Below are positions 17,697 through 28,545 of a DNA stretch of 64,000 bases, piece after piece; position 1 is the stretch's first letter; every line of letters begins with the position of its first letter. The notes under the pieces were generated by a model, which saw nothing but the letters and a program-made list of their open reading frames with translations, did no database searches and was not told the origin of the DNA. Source of the stretch: Pseudomonas sp. R5-89-07 (GTDB lineage Bacteria > Pseudomonadota > Gammaproteobacteria > Pseudomonadales > Pseudomonadaceae); the NCBI RefSeq assembly GCF_003851685.1, contig NZ_CP027727.1, positions 3,658,001 to 3,722,000 on the forward strand, given 5' to 3'. A program made the translations under genes and the position numbers.

Positions 17697-18217
17697 GTGA
17701 CCGTGACCTTGAGCAGGTCGGAATAACGCCCGACTGCCGGGATGTCTTTGAGCGGTTCGATACGGCCATACAGCGGCAGGTCGACGGAGCCGGTGTCCGG
17801 CACGCGGCCGCTGACGGGCACGTTCACCGGTAACGGAATCAACCGCGCGGCATCGGCATAGATGCGATAGGGAATGGGTTTGCTCGCAGGCGTTCCGTTG
17901 GTGAGATAACGCACCTCGCCGACACCGCCATGCAGGCCGCCGTCAACGCGCACTTGGTAGGGTGTGTCGGGATTGCATTCCAGGCGAGGCTGACGCTGGC
18001 TGATCAGCGCCGCGCTCAACGGGCCGGCCGGGTCATCCAGACGCGGAACACGGCCAAAGTCCAGAACGCCAAGCTGCTCGATGCCCGCAGCGCGTGTGGT
18101 GCCTACCAACTGGCAACCGCGCTGCACGACGATACGCACCTCCACCTGGAGCTGCGCGGCGAAAGCCGTGTTGCAGAGCATCGCGCCGATGATCGCCAGT
18201 ACTGTTCGTTCCTTCAC
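17690..18217 (-). CDS. SCPU-domain protein, extra first gene of the fimbrial operon
   Basis: The start is taken at GTG 18217 (MKERTVLAIIGAMLCNTAFA), with an AAGGA site 9 bp upstream; this gives 175 residues and a clean signal peptide. The mature part has a divergent SCPU domain: VEVRIVVQRGCQLVGT, LDFGRVPRLDDPAGPL, RLECNPDTPYQVRVDGGLHG, IPYRIYADAARLIPLP and RYSDLLKVTVTW. Canonical csu and cupE operons have three such genes before the chaperone, so this is an additional, more diverged subunit. Its role (anchor, adaptor or terminator) is unknown. Confidence 0.82.
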   Translation of the reverse strand: MKERTVLAIIGAMLCNTAFAAQLQVEVRIVVQRGCQLVGTTRAAGIEQLGVLDFGRVPRLDDPAGPLSAALISQRQPRLECNPDTPYQVRVDGGLHGGVGEVRYLTNGTPASKPIPYRIYADAARLIPLPVNVPVSGRVPDTGSVDLPLYGRIEPLKDIPAVGRYSDLLKVTVTW

Positions 18218-18403
18218 AGCCCCAAATCCTTGTACAGGGGTGACTCCTGAGTACAAGGGTAGTCACTGGGGTGAAATCTGCCAGTCTGGCCAGGAAAACC
18301 CACGCGCCATGCCCTTTTGAGATGGCTGGGTGCATCCTGGCTATTGGTCAAATCGTGGCGAGCATCCTAAAGTGAGCAACCACCGAAACAAGAGTGACGC
18401 GCT

Positions 18404-19498
18404 TTGACCGTGCTTTCCCTTATCCGGCGCCTGCTGGGCACTCAACCCCCGCGTGCGGACACCTCGGCTATCCCGGCATTTTTCCAGCACAAGGCCGCGC
18501 AACAGGGCTACATCCTGAGTGCCGGACAAACCCGCGCGATTGCCGCCCTGACCCGCGAGACCGAGCACCTGCTCAGCGGCGAGCCCACGCGTGGCGTGTA
18601 CCTGCACGGCCCGGTGGGGCGCGGCAAAAGCTGGCTGCTCGACGGTTTTTTCCAGGCGCTGCCGATCGCCGCCAAGCAGCGCGTGCACTTTCACGACTTT
18701 TTCGCCGCACTGCACCGGGGCATGTTCCAGCACCGCCAGCAGGACGATGCGCTGGCCGTGGCCCTGGACCAACTGCTGGCGGACTGCCGCGTGCTGTGTT
18801 TCGACGAATTTCACGTGCACGATATCGGCGATGCCATGCTCATCAGCCGCTTGTTCAAGGCCTTGTTCCAGCGCGGCGTGCTGGTGCTGGTGACGTCCAA
18901 CTACGCGCCCGAGGGCCTGCTGCCCAACCCGTTGTACCATCAGCGCTTCAAGCCGGTGATCGACCTCATCGCTGCGCGCATGGAGGTCTTGGAAGTCAGC
19001 GCCCCCGAGGATTTTCGCCGCCGGCCCCAAGCCCATACCGAGCAGCGCTTCAGCAGCGGCCAGTACGTCTGGCCAGGCAGCGCGGCGCAACGTGCGACGC
19101 TTGGGCTGCCCGCCGCAGATTGCCCGGCGTTGCCGCTGGCCGTCGGCAACCGGCAGTTGCAGTGCCGGCGCCGTGAGGCGCGCAGCATCGCCTTCACCTT
19201 CAACGACCTGTGCGAGCAGCTCACCGCCGTGATGGATTACCTGCTGCTGTGCCAGGACTTCGACCACTGGGTCATCGACGGCCTGCCCCACCTGGCCGAC
19301 TGCCCGATTGCCGTGCAGCAACGCTTTATCAACCTGATCGACGTGCTCTACGACCGCGACAAACACCTGGTCCTGATCGGCGAGCAACCGCTGGAGCAGG
19401 CCTTGAGTGGCAAGGCCATCGACCTCGCCCGTACCGCCAGCCGCCTGGGGCAATTGCAAGGGTACAGCGCGCAACCTGCGCCCGACCCGGTATCATGA
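18404..19498 (+). CDS. zapE: ZapE/AFG1-family AAA ATPase
   Basis: This 364-residue protein probably starts at TTG 18404, with an AGAG site 9 bp upstream; a GTG two codons later is too far from it. It has the Walker A motif HGPVGRGKSWLLDGF, a Walker B-like VLCFDEFHVHDIGDAML and the sensor segment VLVTSNYAPEGL, all typical of ZapE/AFG1 (yeast Lace1-type) ATPases. In E. coli ZapE affects constriction of the Z-ring under stress. It may be a paralogue of the main housekeeping copy. Its stop codon overlaps a 10-codon mini-ORF that leads directly to the LRR-kinase gene. Confidence 0.88.
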   Translation: MTVLSLIRRLLGTQPPRADTSAIPAFFQHKAAQQGYILSAGQTRAIAALTRETEHLLSGEPTRGVYLHGPVGRGKSWLLDGFFQALPIAAKQRVHFHDFFAALHRGMFQHRQQDDALAVALDQLLADCRVLCFDEFHVHDIGDAMLISRLFKALFQRGVLVLVTSNYAPEGLLPNPLYHQRFKPVIDLIAARMEVLEVSAPEDFRRRPQAHTEQRFSSGQYVWPGSAAQRATLGLPAADCPALPLAVGNRQLQCRRREARSIAFTFNDLCEQLTAVMDYLLLCQDFDHWVIDGLPHLADCPIAVQQRFINLIDVLYDRDKHLVLIGEQPLEQALSGKAIDLARTASRLGQLQGYSAQPAPDPVS

Positions 19499-19527
19499 GC
19501 GCCTTTTCACGCCCCTTTGCCGAGTGA
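19495..19527 (+). CDS. Ten-codon mini-ORF bridging zapE and the kinase gene
   Basis: ATG at 19495-19497 overlaps the zapE stop TGA (19496-19498). The frame encodes MSAFSRPFAE and stops at 19525-19527, whose TGA overlaps the GTG start of the kinase gene (19524-19526). There is no Shine-Dalgarno sequence for the kinase start, so a re-initiating ribosome could be passed from zapE to the kinase through this mini-ORF. The peptide may have no function of its own. Confidence 0.4.
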   Translation: MSAFSRPFAE

Positions 19528-20840
19528 CCGCGCCGTTGATCAATACCCTCGCCCAACTCAAGGCCGGCCAATTGGCCGGTGCCACACGCCTGGACCTGGC
19601 CTGCGGATTGACCGAATTTCCTCGGGAGATCTTCGAACTGGCCGACTCGCTGGAAATCCTCAATCTGACGGGCAACGCCTTGAGCAGCCTGCCGCACGAC
19701 CTGCACCGCCTGAAACACTTGCGTGTGCTGTTCTGCTCGGACAACGCGTTCACCGAACTGCCGGACTGCCTGGGCCAGTGCGCCACGCTGAGCATGATCG
19801 GCTTCAAGGCCAACCAGATCCGCCACGTGCCTGCCGCCGCCCTGCCACCCCAGTTGCGCTGGCTGATCCTCACCGACAACTGCATCGGCGAACTGCCCGA
19901 CGCACTCGGCCAGCGCCCCCTGCTGCAAAAACTGATGCTGGCCGGCAACCAACTCACGCACTTGCCGCCCAGCCTGGCCCAGTGTGAAAACCTTGAGTTG
20001 ATCCGCATCGCGTCCAACCGCCTAACCCACCTGCCCCACTGGCTGCTGACGATGCCGAGCCTGACGTGGCTGGCCTATGCCGGCAATCCGGTGGAAATGA
20101 CCGTGGACGTGGCGGGCGATGACGTGACAGCGAATATTGCCTGGGCCGAACTGGAACTGGGCGAAGTGCTCGGCGAAGGCGCCTCGGGGATTATTCGCAA
20201 GGCGGTGTGGACGCCCCATGCGCTGCCGGTGGCGGTAAAACTGTATAAAGGCACGATCACCAGCGACGGTTCGCCGCTGCACGAAATGCAAGCGTGCATT
20301 GCCGCTGGGCTGCACCCCAACCTGATCACGGTGCAGGGGCGCGTCGTCGGCCATCCCGATGACCAGGCCGCGCTGGTGATGGACCTGATCGACCCGAGCT
20401 ACCGCAACCTCGCGGCGCTGCCGAGCCTGGCGTCCTGCACCCGGGATGTGTACGAGCCTGCCACGCGCTTTAGCCTCGACGTGGCATTGCGCATAGCCCG
20501 CGGCATCGCCTCGGTGGCGGCGCACCTGCACCGGCACGGCATCACCCATGGCGACCTGTACGGCCATAATATTCTGTGGAATAGCGCGGGCGAGTGCTTA
20601 TTGGGGGATTTTGGCGCGGCGTCGTTTCATGCCACCGCAGACACCCTGGAAACCAGGGCGTTGCAGCGCATTGAAGTGCGCGCATTTGGCGTGTTGTTGG
20701 GGGAGTTGCTGGAGCGGGTTGAGACGACGGTGGCAGGCGAACTGCAAGCCCTGCAGCAAAGTTGCTGCCGGCCCGACGTGCTGGCACGCCCGAGCTTCGA
20801 AGAAATCGAAGCCCTGCTGCACTCTATCCAACACCACTAA
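19524..20840 (+). CDS. Leucine-rich-repeat protein kinase (LRR plus Hanks-type kinase)
   Basis: A 438-residue protein from GTG 19524 (TAPLINTLAQLKAGQL). Residues about 10-195 are seven or so LRR units (LNLTGNALSSLPHDLHRL, FCSDNAFTELPDCLGQC, LTDNCIGELPDALGQ, LAGNQLTHLPPSLAQ). Residues about 210-435 are a compact kinase domain: LGEGASGIIRKAV glycine loop, Lys239 in VAVKLYKG, catalytic loop HGDLYGHN (Asp344) and DFG at Asp362. These key residues are intact. The domain is short and lacks an obvious APE segment. No membrane segment is visible. The substrate and signal are unknown; the coupling to zapE suggests a shared role. Confidence 0.88.
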   Translation: MTAPLINTLAQLKAGQLAGATRLDLACGLTEFPREIFELADSLEILNLTGNALSSLPHDLHRLKHLRVLFCSDNAFTELPDCLGQCATLSMIGFKANQIRHVPAAALPPQLRWLILTDNCIGELPDALGQRPLLQKLMLAGNQLTHLPPSLAQCENLELIRIASNRLTHLPHWLLTMPSLTWLAYAGNPVEMTVDVAGDDVTANIAWAELELGEVLGEGASGIIRKAVWTPHALPVAVKLYKGTITSDGSPLHEMQACIAAGLHPNLITVQGRVVGHPDDQAALVMDLIDPSYRNLAALPSLASCTRDVYEPATRFSLDVALRIARGIASVAAHLHRHGITHGDLYGHNILWNSAGECLLGDFGAASFHATADTLETRALQRIEVRAFGVLLGELLERVETTVAGELQALQQSCCRPDVLARPSFEEIEALLHSIQHH

Positions 20841-20842
20841 TC

Positions 20843-20935
20843 AATGTGGGAGGGGGCTTGCCCCCGATGACGGCGTATCAGCCACACTATTTGTGTCTGA
20901 CCCACCGCTATCGGGGGCAAGCCCCCTCCCACATT
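20843..20935. repeat. REPIN (paired inverted REP elements)
   Basis: Two copies of the REP core face each other: TGTGGGAGGGGGCTTGCCCC at 20845-20864 and its inverted copy ending at 20934, with about 40 bp between. Each copy has the GGGGGC-TT-GCCCCC stem. It lies between the convergent kinase and YebC genes, so it may also act as a bidirectional 3' hairpin. Confidence 0.92.
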
Positions 20936-20946
20936 TTTTACCGCGT

Positions 20947-21654
20947 TTAGCCAGCCAGCCCGACGAACATATCCTGCACGTCATCATGGTTGTCCAGGCC
21001 TTCCAGGAAGGCTTCGACTTCGGCCATCTGCTCCTCGCTCAAGCCCGTCACCGGATTCTTCGAGATGTAGCCCAGCTTGGCCGACAGCACGGTGAAACCC
21101 TGCTCCGGCAAGGCTTTTTGCACAGCGTCCAGGTCGGTGGTTTCGGTGATGAACAGGCTGGTGCCTGCTTCCTCGCCCTCTTCGAAATCCTGGGCGCCGG
21201 CTTCGATGGCGGCCATTTCCGGGTCAGCGTCCGGGGTGTCCGGCGACGCTTCGATCAGGCCGACGTGGTTGAAGTCCCAGGCTACCGAGCCCGAAGCCCC
21301 CAATTGGCCCTTGCGGAACGCTACGCGGATTTCGGCCACGGTGCGGTTGATGTTGTCGGTGACGCATTCGACGATCAGCGGAACCTGGTGCGGGGCAAAA
21401 CCTTCGTAGGTCACGCGGTGGTACTGCACGGTTTCACCGAGCAGACCGGCGCCCTTCTTGATCGCGCGGTCCAGGGTTTCCTTGGGCATCGAGGCTTTTT
21501 TGGCCTGCTCCACCACCAGACGCAAGTGGGCGTTGGTCGAGGTGTCCGCACCGTTGCGGGCGGCAATGGTGATTTCTTTCACCAGCTTGCCGAAAATCTT
21601 GCCCTTGGCATTGGCTGCCGCTTCTTTATGTTTGACTTTCCACTGTGCGCCCAT
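20947..21654 (-). CDS. YebC/PmpR-family (TACO1) protein, YeeN-like subgroup
   Basis: This 235-residue protein is a member of the YebC/TACO1 family: [28 protein letters not shown] near the N terminus, [46 protein letters not shown] and [12 protein letters not shown]. The N-terminal text ([10 protein letters not shown] rather than MAGHSKW) and overall pattern look more like YeeN than canonical YebC, so it is probably the second paralogue of the genome. Family members were described as transcription regulators and more recently as ribosome-associated factors that help translate proline-rich stretches. It is not in an operon. Confidence 0.9.
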   Translation of the reverse strand: MGAQWKVKHKEAAANAKGKIFGKLVKEITIAARNGADTSTNAHLRLVVEQAKKASMPKETLDRAIKKGAGLLGETVQYHRVTYEGFAPHQVPLIVECVTDNINRTVAEIRVAFRKGQLGASGSVAWDFNHVGLIEASPDTPDADPEMAAIEAGAQDFEEGEEAGTSLFITETTDLDAVQKALPEQGFTVLSAKLGYISKNPVTGLSEEQMAEVEAFLEGLDNHDDVQDMFVGLAG

Positions 21655-21752
21655 GACTCACTCTCTGCTGTCCATCGCGCCGAAACGTCTACTGGCCGGC
21701 GCTTTGGGGGCAGAGTTTATAGCGCAAGAACGCATCGTTCCACCAAAAACCC

Positions 21753-22610
21753 TCAAGGCGCCAACTCGAAAAACGCCTGGATCAAGCGCAACGCCCGGCG
21801 CCGCTCCAGGCAGCCGAGGCTATGGCGATTCAGCAGGCCATCGCCGAGGATCGGCACCGCCCGCACGCGCGGGTCCTGGCTGACCTCCATCGACGACACC
21901 ACCCCGACGCCCAACTCGGCAGCCACGGCCTCGGTCACCGCTTCGCGGCTGTCCAGCTCCAGCAGCACCCTGGGCCGGACCTGGGCGGCCAGGCACGCCT
22001 CGTCAAAGGTGCGCCGGGTGATGGAGCTGGGCTCGCGCAGCACCATGATCACCTCGTTCAACTGCGCCAGTTCAATGCCCTTGGCCTGCGCCGCCCACGC
22101 ATGCGCCGCCGGTACCAGCGCACAAATGCGGGACTCGCCCAAAGGCTGCAGGTGCAGGCCGTTGCGCGGTTCCACTTCGGTCAGCACCGCCACGTCGGCA
22201 TGTTCCGACAACAACGCCGCGAGGGTTTCTTGTGCGTTGCCCAAGCGCAGGTTCACCGTGATGCCGGGATAGCGCGCGCGCAGGCGGGCAATCATCGGCA
22301 TCACCAGGTGCGGGCCGTCCGCCGCCACTTCCAGGCGCCCGGTGAGCAGCTGGCGGTTGGCCTCGAGCATGGCTTGCGCCTCGTCCACCAGGCCGAAAAT
22401 CGCGCGAGTGATCGCCGCCAGGCGGGCGCCCTCTTCGGTCAACTCCACCCGCCGCGCAGTGCGGCGCAGCAAGGGGATCTGGTAGTGCTCTTCCAGGGCC
22501 TTGATATGCCCGGTCACCGCCGGTTGGCTGATGAACAGCCGAGCGGCGGCACGGGTAAAACTGCCCTCGCGGGCCACGGCATCGAATGCGCGCAGTTGGA
22601 ACAGGTTCAT
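21753..22610 (-). CDS. LysR-type regulator of the phnWX genes
   Basis: The start is ATG 22610 (MNLFQLRAFDAVAREGSFTRAA), giving 285 residues, normal for LysR-type regulators. The winged HTH spans about residues 1-60 (RLFISQPAVTGHIKALE), and the co-inducer domain occupies the rest (RLEVAADGPHLVMPMIARLR and onward). It is divergent from phnW with a 111-bp gap, the usual arrangement for the regulator of 2-aminoethylphosphonate degradation. The likely effector is AEP or an intermediate, but that is inference. An inverted repeat CTATC-N9-GATAG lies just before its start. Confidence 0.9.
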   Translation of the reverse strand: MNLFQLRAFDAVAREGSFTRAAARLFISQPAVTGHIKALEEHYQIPLLRRTARRVELTEEGARLAAITRAIFGLVDEAQAMLEANRQLLTGRLEVAADGPHLVMPMIARLRARYPGITVNLRLGNAQETLAALLSEHADVAVLTEVEPRNGLHLQPLGESRICALVPAAHAWAAQAKGIELAQLNEVIMVLREPSSITRRTFDEACLAAQVRPRVLLELDSREAVTEAVAAELGVGVVSSMEVSQDPRVRAVPILGDGLLNRHSLGCLERRRALRLIQAFFELAP

Positions 22611-22612
22611 AA

Positions 22613-22631
22613 CTATCGGCCTCACTGATAG
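22613..22631. promoter_or_regulatory. Candidate LysR operator in the phn gap
   Basis: CTATC (22613-22617) and GATAG (22627-22631) form an inverted repeat with a 9-bp spacer, two bases before the LysR start codon. This matches the interrupted-dyad form of LysR boxes and its closeness to the regulator start suggests autorepression. Confidence 0.4.
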
Positions 22632-22721
22632 CTCGCATAACAACAAACAATTTGATTGATAACAAGCCAAACTGCAATTTAGGCGCCGTAGAGTCGACCC
22701 GTTGTTTTGCGAGGACCCGAG

Positions 22722-23831
22722 ATGAACCCTGCCGCGCCACTGCTGCTTACCCCCGGCCCCCTGACCACTTCACACCGCACCCGTCAGGCGATGATGGTGG
22801 ACTGGGGTTCGTGGGATGAGCGTTTCAACCAACTCACCGCCAGTGTTTGCGAGCAGCTGCTGGCGATCATCCATGGCGCCGACCGCCACCATTGCGTGCC
22901 GTTGCAAGGCAGCGGCACCTTCGCCGTCGAAGCCGCCATCGGCACCCTGGTGCCGCGCGACGGCAAGGTACTGGTGCTGGTCAACGGCGCCTACGGCAAG
23001 CGCCTGGCAAAGATCTGCGACGTGCTTGGCCGCGCGTTCAGCACCTTTGAAACCCTGGAGGACGAACCCACCGCCGCCGCCGATGTGGACCGCCTACTGC
23101 ACGCCGACGCGTCCATCACCCATGTCGCGGTGATCCACTGCGAAACCAGCACCGGCATCCTCAACCCGCTGGCGCAGATCGCCGAGGTGGTCAAGCGCCA
23201 CGGCAAGCGCCTGATCATCGATGCCATGAGCTCGTTCGGCGCATTGCCGATCGATGCGCGCGAAGTGCCCTTCGACGCATTGATCGCCGCCTCCGGCAAA
23301 TGCCTGGAAGGCGTGCCGGGCATGGGCTTTGTGTTCGCCGACAAAACCGCGCTGGCCGCCAGCCGAGGCAATGCTCACTCCCTGGCGATGGACCTGTTCG
23401 ACCAGCACCGCTACATGGCCCAGACCGGTCAATGGCGCTTCACCCCGCCCACCCATGTGGTCGCCGCCCTGCACGAAGCGCTGTTGCAATACCACGAAGA
23501 AGGCGGCCTGCCCGCGCGCTATCAACGCTACGCCCAAAACTGCCAGGCACTGCTGGAGGGCATGGCCGAACTGCGCCTGCGCAGCTTTCTGCCGGCGGCG
23601 ATCCAGGCACCGATCATCGTCACCTTCCACGCCCCTAAGGACCCGCGCTACCAATTCAAGGCGTTCTACGAAGGGGTCAAGGCCAAGGGTTTCATTCTGT
23701 ATCCGGGCAAGTTGACCCAGGTTGAAACCTTCCGCGTGGGCTGTATCGGCCAGGTCGATGCCGCAGGCATGCAGGCCGCGGTCCAGGCCATCGCCGAGGT
23801 GCTGCAAGACATGCGCGTGCTCGACATCTGA
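22722..23831 (+). CDS. phnW: 2-aminoethylphosphonate--pyruvate transaminase
   Basis: ATG 22722 has GAGG 7 bp upstream; the protein has 369 residues, normal for PhnW. It is a PLP-dependent class V aminotransferase converting 2-aminoethylphosphonate plus pyruvate to phosphonoacetaldehyde plus alanine. The opening [17 protein letters not shown] and [34 protein letters not shown] and the PLP-lysine region [17 protein letters not shown] (Lys in SGKC) are typical of PhnW. It is followed 27 bp later by phnX, so the two enzymes form the classical AEP-to-phosphate pathway. Confidence 0.96.
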   Translation: MNPAAPLLLTPGPLTTSHRTRQAMMVDWGSWDERFNQLTASVCEQLLAIIHGADRHHCVPLQGSGTFAVEAAIGTLVPRDGKVLVLVNGAYGKRLAKICDVLGRAFSTFETLEDEPTAAADVDRLLHADASITHVAVIHCETSTGILNPLAQIAEVVKRHGKRLIIDAMSSFGALPIDAREVPFDALIAASGKCLEGVPGMGFVFADKTALAASRGNAHSLAMDLFDQHRYMAQTGQWRFTPPTHVVAALHEALLQYHEEGGLPARYQRYAQNCQALLEGMAELRLRSFLPAAIQAPIIVTFHAPKDPRYQFKAFYEGVKAKGFILYPGKLTQVETFRVGCIGQVDAAGMQAAVQAIAEVLQDMRVLDI

Positions 23832-23857
23832 TCTCCCCTACCGACAGGATTTGCACC

Positions 23858-24685
23858 ATGAACTATCAAAACCCCACCGCTCTGCAGGCCGTCATTCTCG
23901 ATTGGGCCGGCACCGTGGTCGACTTCGGCTCGTTTGCGCCCACGCAGATTTTTGTCGAGGCCTTCGCCGAGTTCGACGTACAGGTTTCCATCGAAGAAGC
24001 CCGCGGCCCGATGGGCATGGGCAAGTGGGATCACATCCGCACGCTGTGCGACCAGCCAGCGGTTGCCGAACGCTACCGCAAGGCGTTCGGCCGTACCCCC
24101 ACGGACGACGACGTAACGGCGATCTACCAGCGTTTCATGCCGCTGCAGATCGAGAAAATCGCCGAGCACTCAGCCCTGATCCCCGGCGCCCTCGAGACGC
24201 TGGCCGGGCTGCGCGCGCAAGGTATCAAGATTGGGTCCTGCTCCGGCTATCCCAAGCAAGTGATGGACAAGGTGGTCGCCCTGGCCGCCAGCAACGGCTA
24301 CATCGCCGATCACGTGGTCGCCACCGACGAAGTCCCCAACGGCCGCCCATGGCCGGCCCAGGCCCTGGCCAATGTGATCGCGCTGGGCATTGACGATGTG
24401 GCGGCGTGCGTGAAGGTCGACGACACCGTGCCGGGCATCCTCGAAGGCCGACGCGCCGGCATGTGGACCGTGGCGCTGACCTGCTCCGGCAACGCCCTGG
24501 GCCTGACCTACGCGCAATTTCGTGCGCTGGACAGCGCCACCCTGGCCAGCGAGCGCCAGCGTATCGAAGCAATGTTCGAAGGTTCACGCCCGCACTACCG
24601 GGTGGACACCATTAGCGATCTGCCGCAGGTGATCGCCGACATCAACGCGCGCCTGGCTCGCGGAGAAATGCCGCAAAGCCACTGA
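23858..24685 (+). CDS. phnX: Phosphonoacetaldehyde hydrolase (phosphonatase)
   Basis: This 275-residue HAD-superfamily enzyme cleaves the C-P bond of phosphonoacetaldehyde to acetaldehyde and phosphate. The first HAD motif is [14 protein letters not shown], with the nucleophilic Asp followed by the phosphonatase-specific WAGT. The cap domain has the family text [10 protein letters not shown] (Lys expected to form the Schiff base with substrate). Later HAD motifs are [11 protein letters not shown] and [15 protein letters not shown]. It is second in the phnWX unit; no phosphonate transporter is seen next to it in the window. Confidence 0.96.
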   Translation: MNYQNPTALQAVILDWAGTVVDFGSFAPTQIFVEAFAEFDVQVSIEEARGPMGMGKWDHIRTLCDQPAVAERYRKAFGRTPTDDDVTAIYQRFMPLQIEKIAEHSALIPGALETLAGLRAQGIKIGSCSGYPKQVMDKVVALAASNGYIADHVVATDEVPNGRPWPAQALANVIALGIDDVAACVKVDDTVPGILEGRRAGMWTVALTCSGNALGLTYAQFRALDSATLASERQRIEAMFEGSRPHYRVDTISDLPQVIADINARLARGEMPQSH

Positions 24686-24796
24686 CCGAGATCAAGGCAA
24701 CCGCAATCGCAACAGGCGAAGCGCTTGAAACAGGCATACAGTTAACCTACTCCGTCAAAGAACGGAGGCATGCCCTGACAAGTGAGGAACCCAGCA

Positions 24797-25351
24797 ATGC
24801 CGTGGAAAAATTCCGATACGCGCTACAGCACCATGTCGATTGCGTTGCACTGGCTGATGGTGGTGCTGCTGGCGGTGGTTTACGCCTGCATTGAACTGCG
24901 CGGGCAGTTCCCCAAAGGCAGCGGCGCACGCACGCTGATTGTGGAAATGCACTTCATGCTAGGCCTGACCGTGTTCGTACTGGTGTGGTTGCGCCTGTTT
25001 GCCCGCAGCCTGGGCGTTGCGCCGAAAATACTGCCGGCGCCGCCGCAATGGCAGAGCCTGCTCGCAACGCTGACGCATGGGGCGCTGTACGCGCTGATGA
25101 TCGGCATGCCGATTGCCGGTTGGCTGATCGTCAGCGCCGAGGGACATTCGGTGATGTTCTACGGCATGGAATTGCCGCCGTTGATTGGCGAGAACAAGGC
25201 ATTGGCCAAGCAGATCGAGGGCTGGCATGTGTGGTTTGGCAAAGCCGGCTATTGGCTGATCGGGCTGCATGCGCTGGCCGGGATCTTTCATCACTACGTA
25301 CTGCGCGACAACACCGCGTTGCGCATGATGCCAGGCAAGAGCGGGCATTGA
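24797..25351 (+). CDS. Cytochrome b561-family membrane protein
   Basis: ATG 24797 has GAGGAA 7 bp upstream; the protein has 184 residues. Four membrane segments can be seen (ALHWLMVVLLAVVYACIEL, LMLGLTVFVLVWLRLF, GALYALMIGMPIAGWLI, WLIGLHALAGIFHHYVL). Conserved His residues (IALHW, EMHFML, LHALAG, FHHY) fit haem ligands of the bacterial b561 family. It is YodB/CybB-like and separate from the b561 partner of the peroxidase. It probably shuttles electrons at the inner membrane. It is convergent with the ACC-deaminase-like gene. Confidence 0.9.
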   Translation: MPWKNSDTRYSTMSIALHWLMVVLLAVVYACIELRGQFPKGSGARTLIVEMHFMLGLTVFVLVWLRLFARSLGVAPKILPAPPQWQSLLATLTHGALYALMIGMPIAGWLIVSAEGHSVMFYGMELPPLIGENKALAKQIEGWHVWFGKAGYWLIGLHALAGIFHHYVLRDNTALRMMPGKSGH

Positions 25352-25352
25352 G

Positions 25353-26243
25353 CTAGGCGTTAAAACCTCGGCGGCCCTGCAAGCCGCCGGTGTGGATGAA
25401 GATCAGCCGGGTGCCAACCGCGAAGCGTCCGGCCTCGATCTGCTGCTTCAACGCCAGCAGCGCCTTGGCGGTGTAGAGCGGCTCCAGCGGAATACCGCAG
25501 GCCTGTTGCGTGCTGGTCATGAACTCCAACAATAGCGGGTCGACCTTGGCAAAACCGCCACGGCTGGCGTCAAGCAAGTGGTAGCCGTGTTGCACGATGG
25601 CGTTGACGTTCTGCGCCACGCCGTGATCGTCCGGCACCGCCATTGCGCCGTACACCGCATGCGCCCCCGCCTCGGCCAGCGCCAGCCCGGCCAGGGTGGT
25701 TCCGGTGCCAGCTGCCAGCCACCAGGCGTCGTAATCGGCCCAGCCCAGGTTAACCAACTGCGCCCGCGCCTGTTCCAGCAATACGCCGCAACCAATGGCC
25801 CCCGTCAATCCACCACCGCCTTCAGGCACGGGATACAACTGCGGATACTGCTCGCGCCAGGGCAGCCAGAACCCCGGCGCATGCCGCTCGCGATAACCGC
25901 CATACCCCAGCCAGTGCAGGTGCATGCCGAAGGCTTTCAGGTCGAGTACGGTGGGCGTGTCCTGGGGATGGCCACGCAACAGGCCGACGGTGGCAAAACC
26001 AAAGCGCTTGCCCGCCGCCGCCAGCGCATGCAGATGGTTGGAGTAGGCACCGCCAAGGCTGATGATGCCGCTGGCACCGGCCTGTTGCGCCTGGGCCAGG
26101 TGGCCGCTGAGCTTGAACCACTTATTGCCGCTGATCAGCGGGTCGATGCGGTCCAGGCGCAGCACAGCCAACTCGACCCCGTGCAGCCAGTCCAGCTGCA
26201 CGGGTTCAAGCGGGGCGTTGGGCAGCCAATCGAAGGGACCCAT
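25353..26243 (-). CDS. PLP-dependent 1-aminocyclopropane-1-carboxylate deaminase / D-cysteine desulfhydrase family
   Basis: This 296-residue protein belongs to the fold type II PLP family that includes ACC deaminase and D-cysteine desulfhydrase (YedO/DcyD). It shows LRLDRIDPLISGNKWFKLSG, with the PLP-binding Lys in NKWFKL, then GIISLGGAYSNHLHALA (Ser-Asn-His PLP pocket), GSGTT-like text WWLAAGTGTTLAGLAL and EPLYTAKALLALK. It is shorter than true AcdS (about 338 residues) and lacks neighbouring genes that would decide the substrate. D-cysteine desulfhydrase-like activity is the safer guess. fadH follows upstream on the same strand, with a terminator in between. Confidence 0.82.
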   Translation of the reverse strand: MGPFDWLPNAPLEPVQLDWLHGVELAVLRLDRIDPLISGNKWFKLSGHLAQAQQAGASGIISLGGAYSNHLHALAAAGKRFGFATVGLLRGHPQDTPTVLDLKAFGMHLHWLGYGGYRERHAPGFWLPWREQYPQLYPVPEGGGGLTGAIGCGVLLEQARAQLVNLGWADYDAWWLAAGTGTTLAGLALAEAGAHAVYGAMAVPDDHGVAQNVNAIVQHGYHLLDASRGGFAKVDPLLLEFMTSTQQACGIPLEPLYTAKALLALKQQIEAGRFAVGTRLIFIHTGGLQGRRGFNA

Positions 26244-26260
26244 AAGGGCATATCTGCATG

Positions 26261-26292
26261 AAAAAGGAGCGGCAGTCTACCACCGCTCCTTG
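26261..26292 (-). terminator. Terminator after fadH
   Basis: AAGGAGCGG (about 26264-26272) pairs with CCGCTCCTT (about 26283-26291) across a 10-base loop, and on the minus strand the stem is followed by a T-run. This ends transcription of the fadH gene. Confidence 0.85.
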
Positions 26293-26295
26293 TCT

Positions 26296-28395
<2,100 letters not shown>

Positions 28396-28545
28396 TTATG
28401 TCCCACAGACTAAGAGGCGATCACCTACCGCTCAATGACCGAAACTGACAACTTATTGATCCAAATGCACAGCACCCCTTGGCAAGCCGGTCCATGGGCC
28501 CTACCCTGTCGCGAACCCTGTCTCCGGTCTGCTGTCTGTTGCCCC

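Noticed and set aside
16099-18217. Possibility that the four tandem SCPU genes are a frameshifted or broken single gene
   Set aside because: Each has its own signal peptide, complete SCPU domain and start/stop overlap, so they are four intact genes.
20843-20935. Reading the REP pairs as a CRISPR array or as an insertion sequence
   Set aside because: There is only one inverted pair per site, no spacers or cas genes, and the repeat matches the known pseudomonad REP family.
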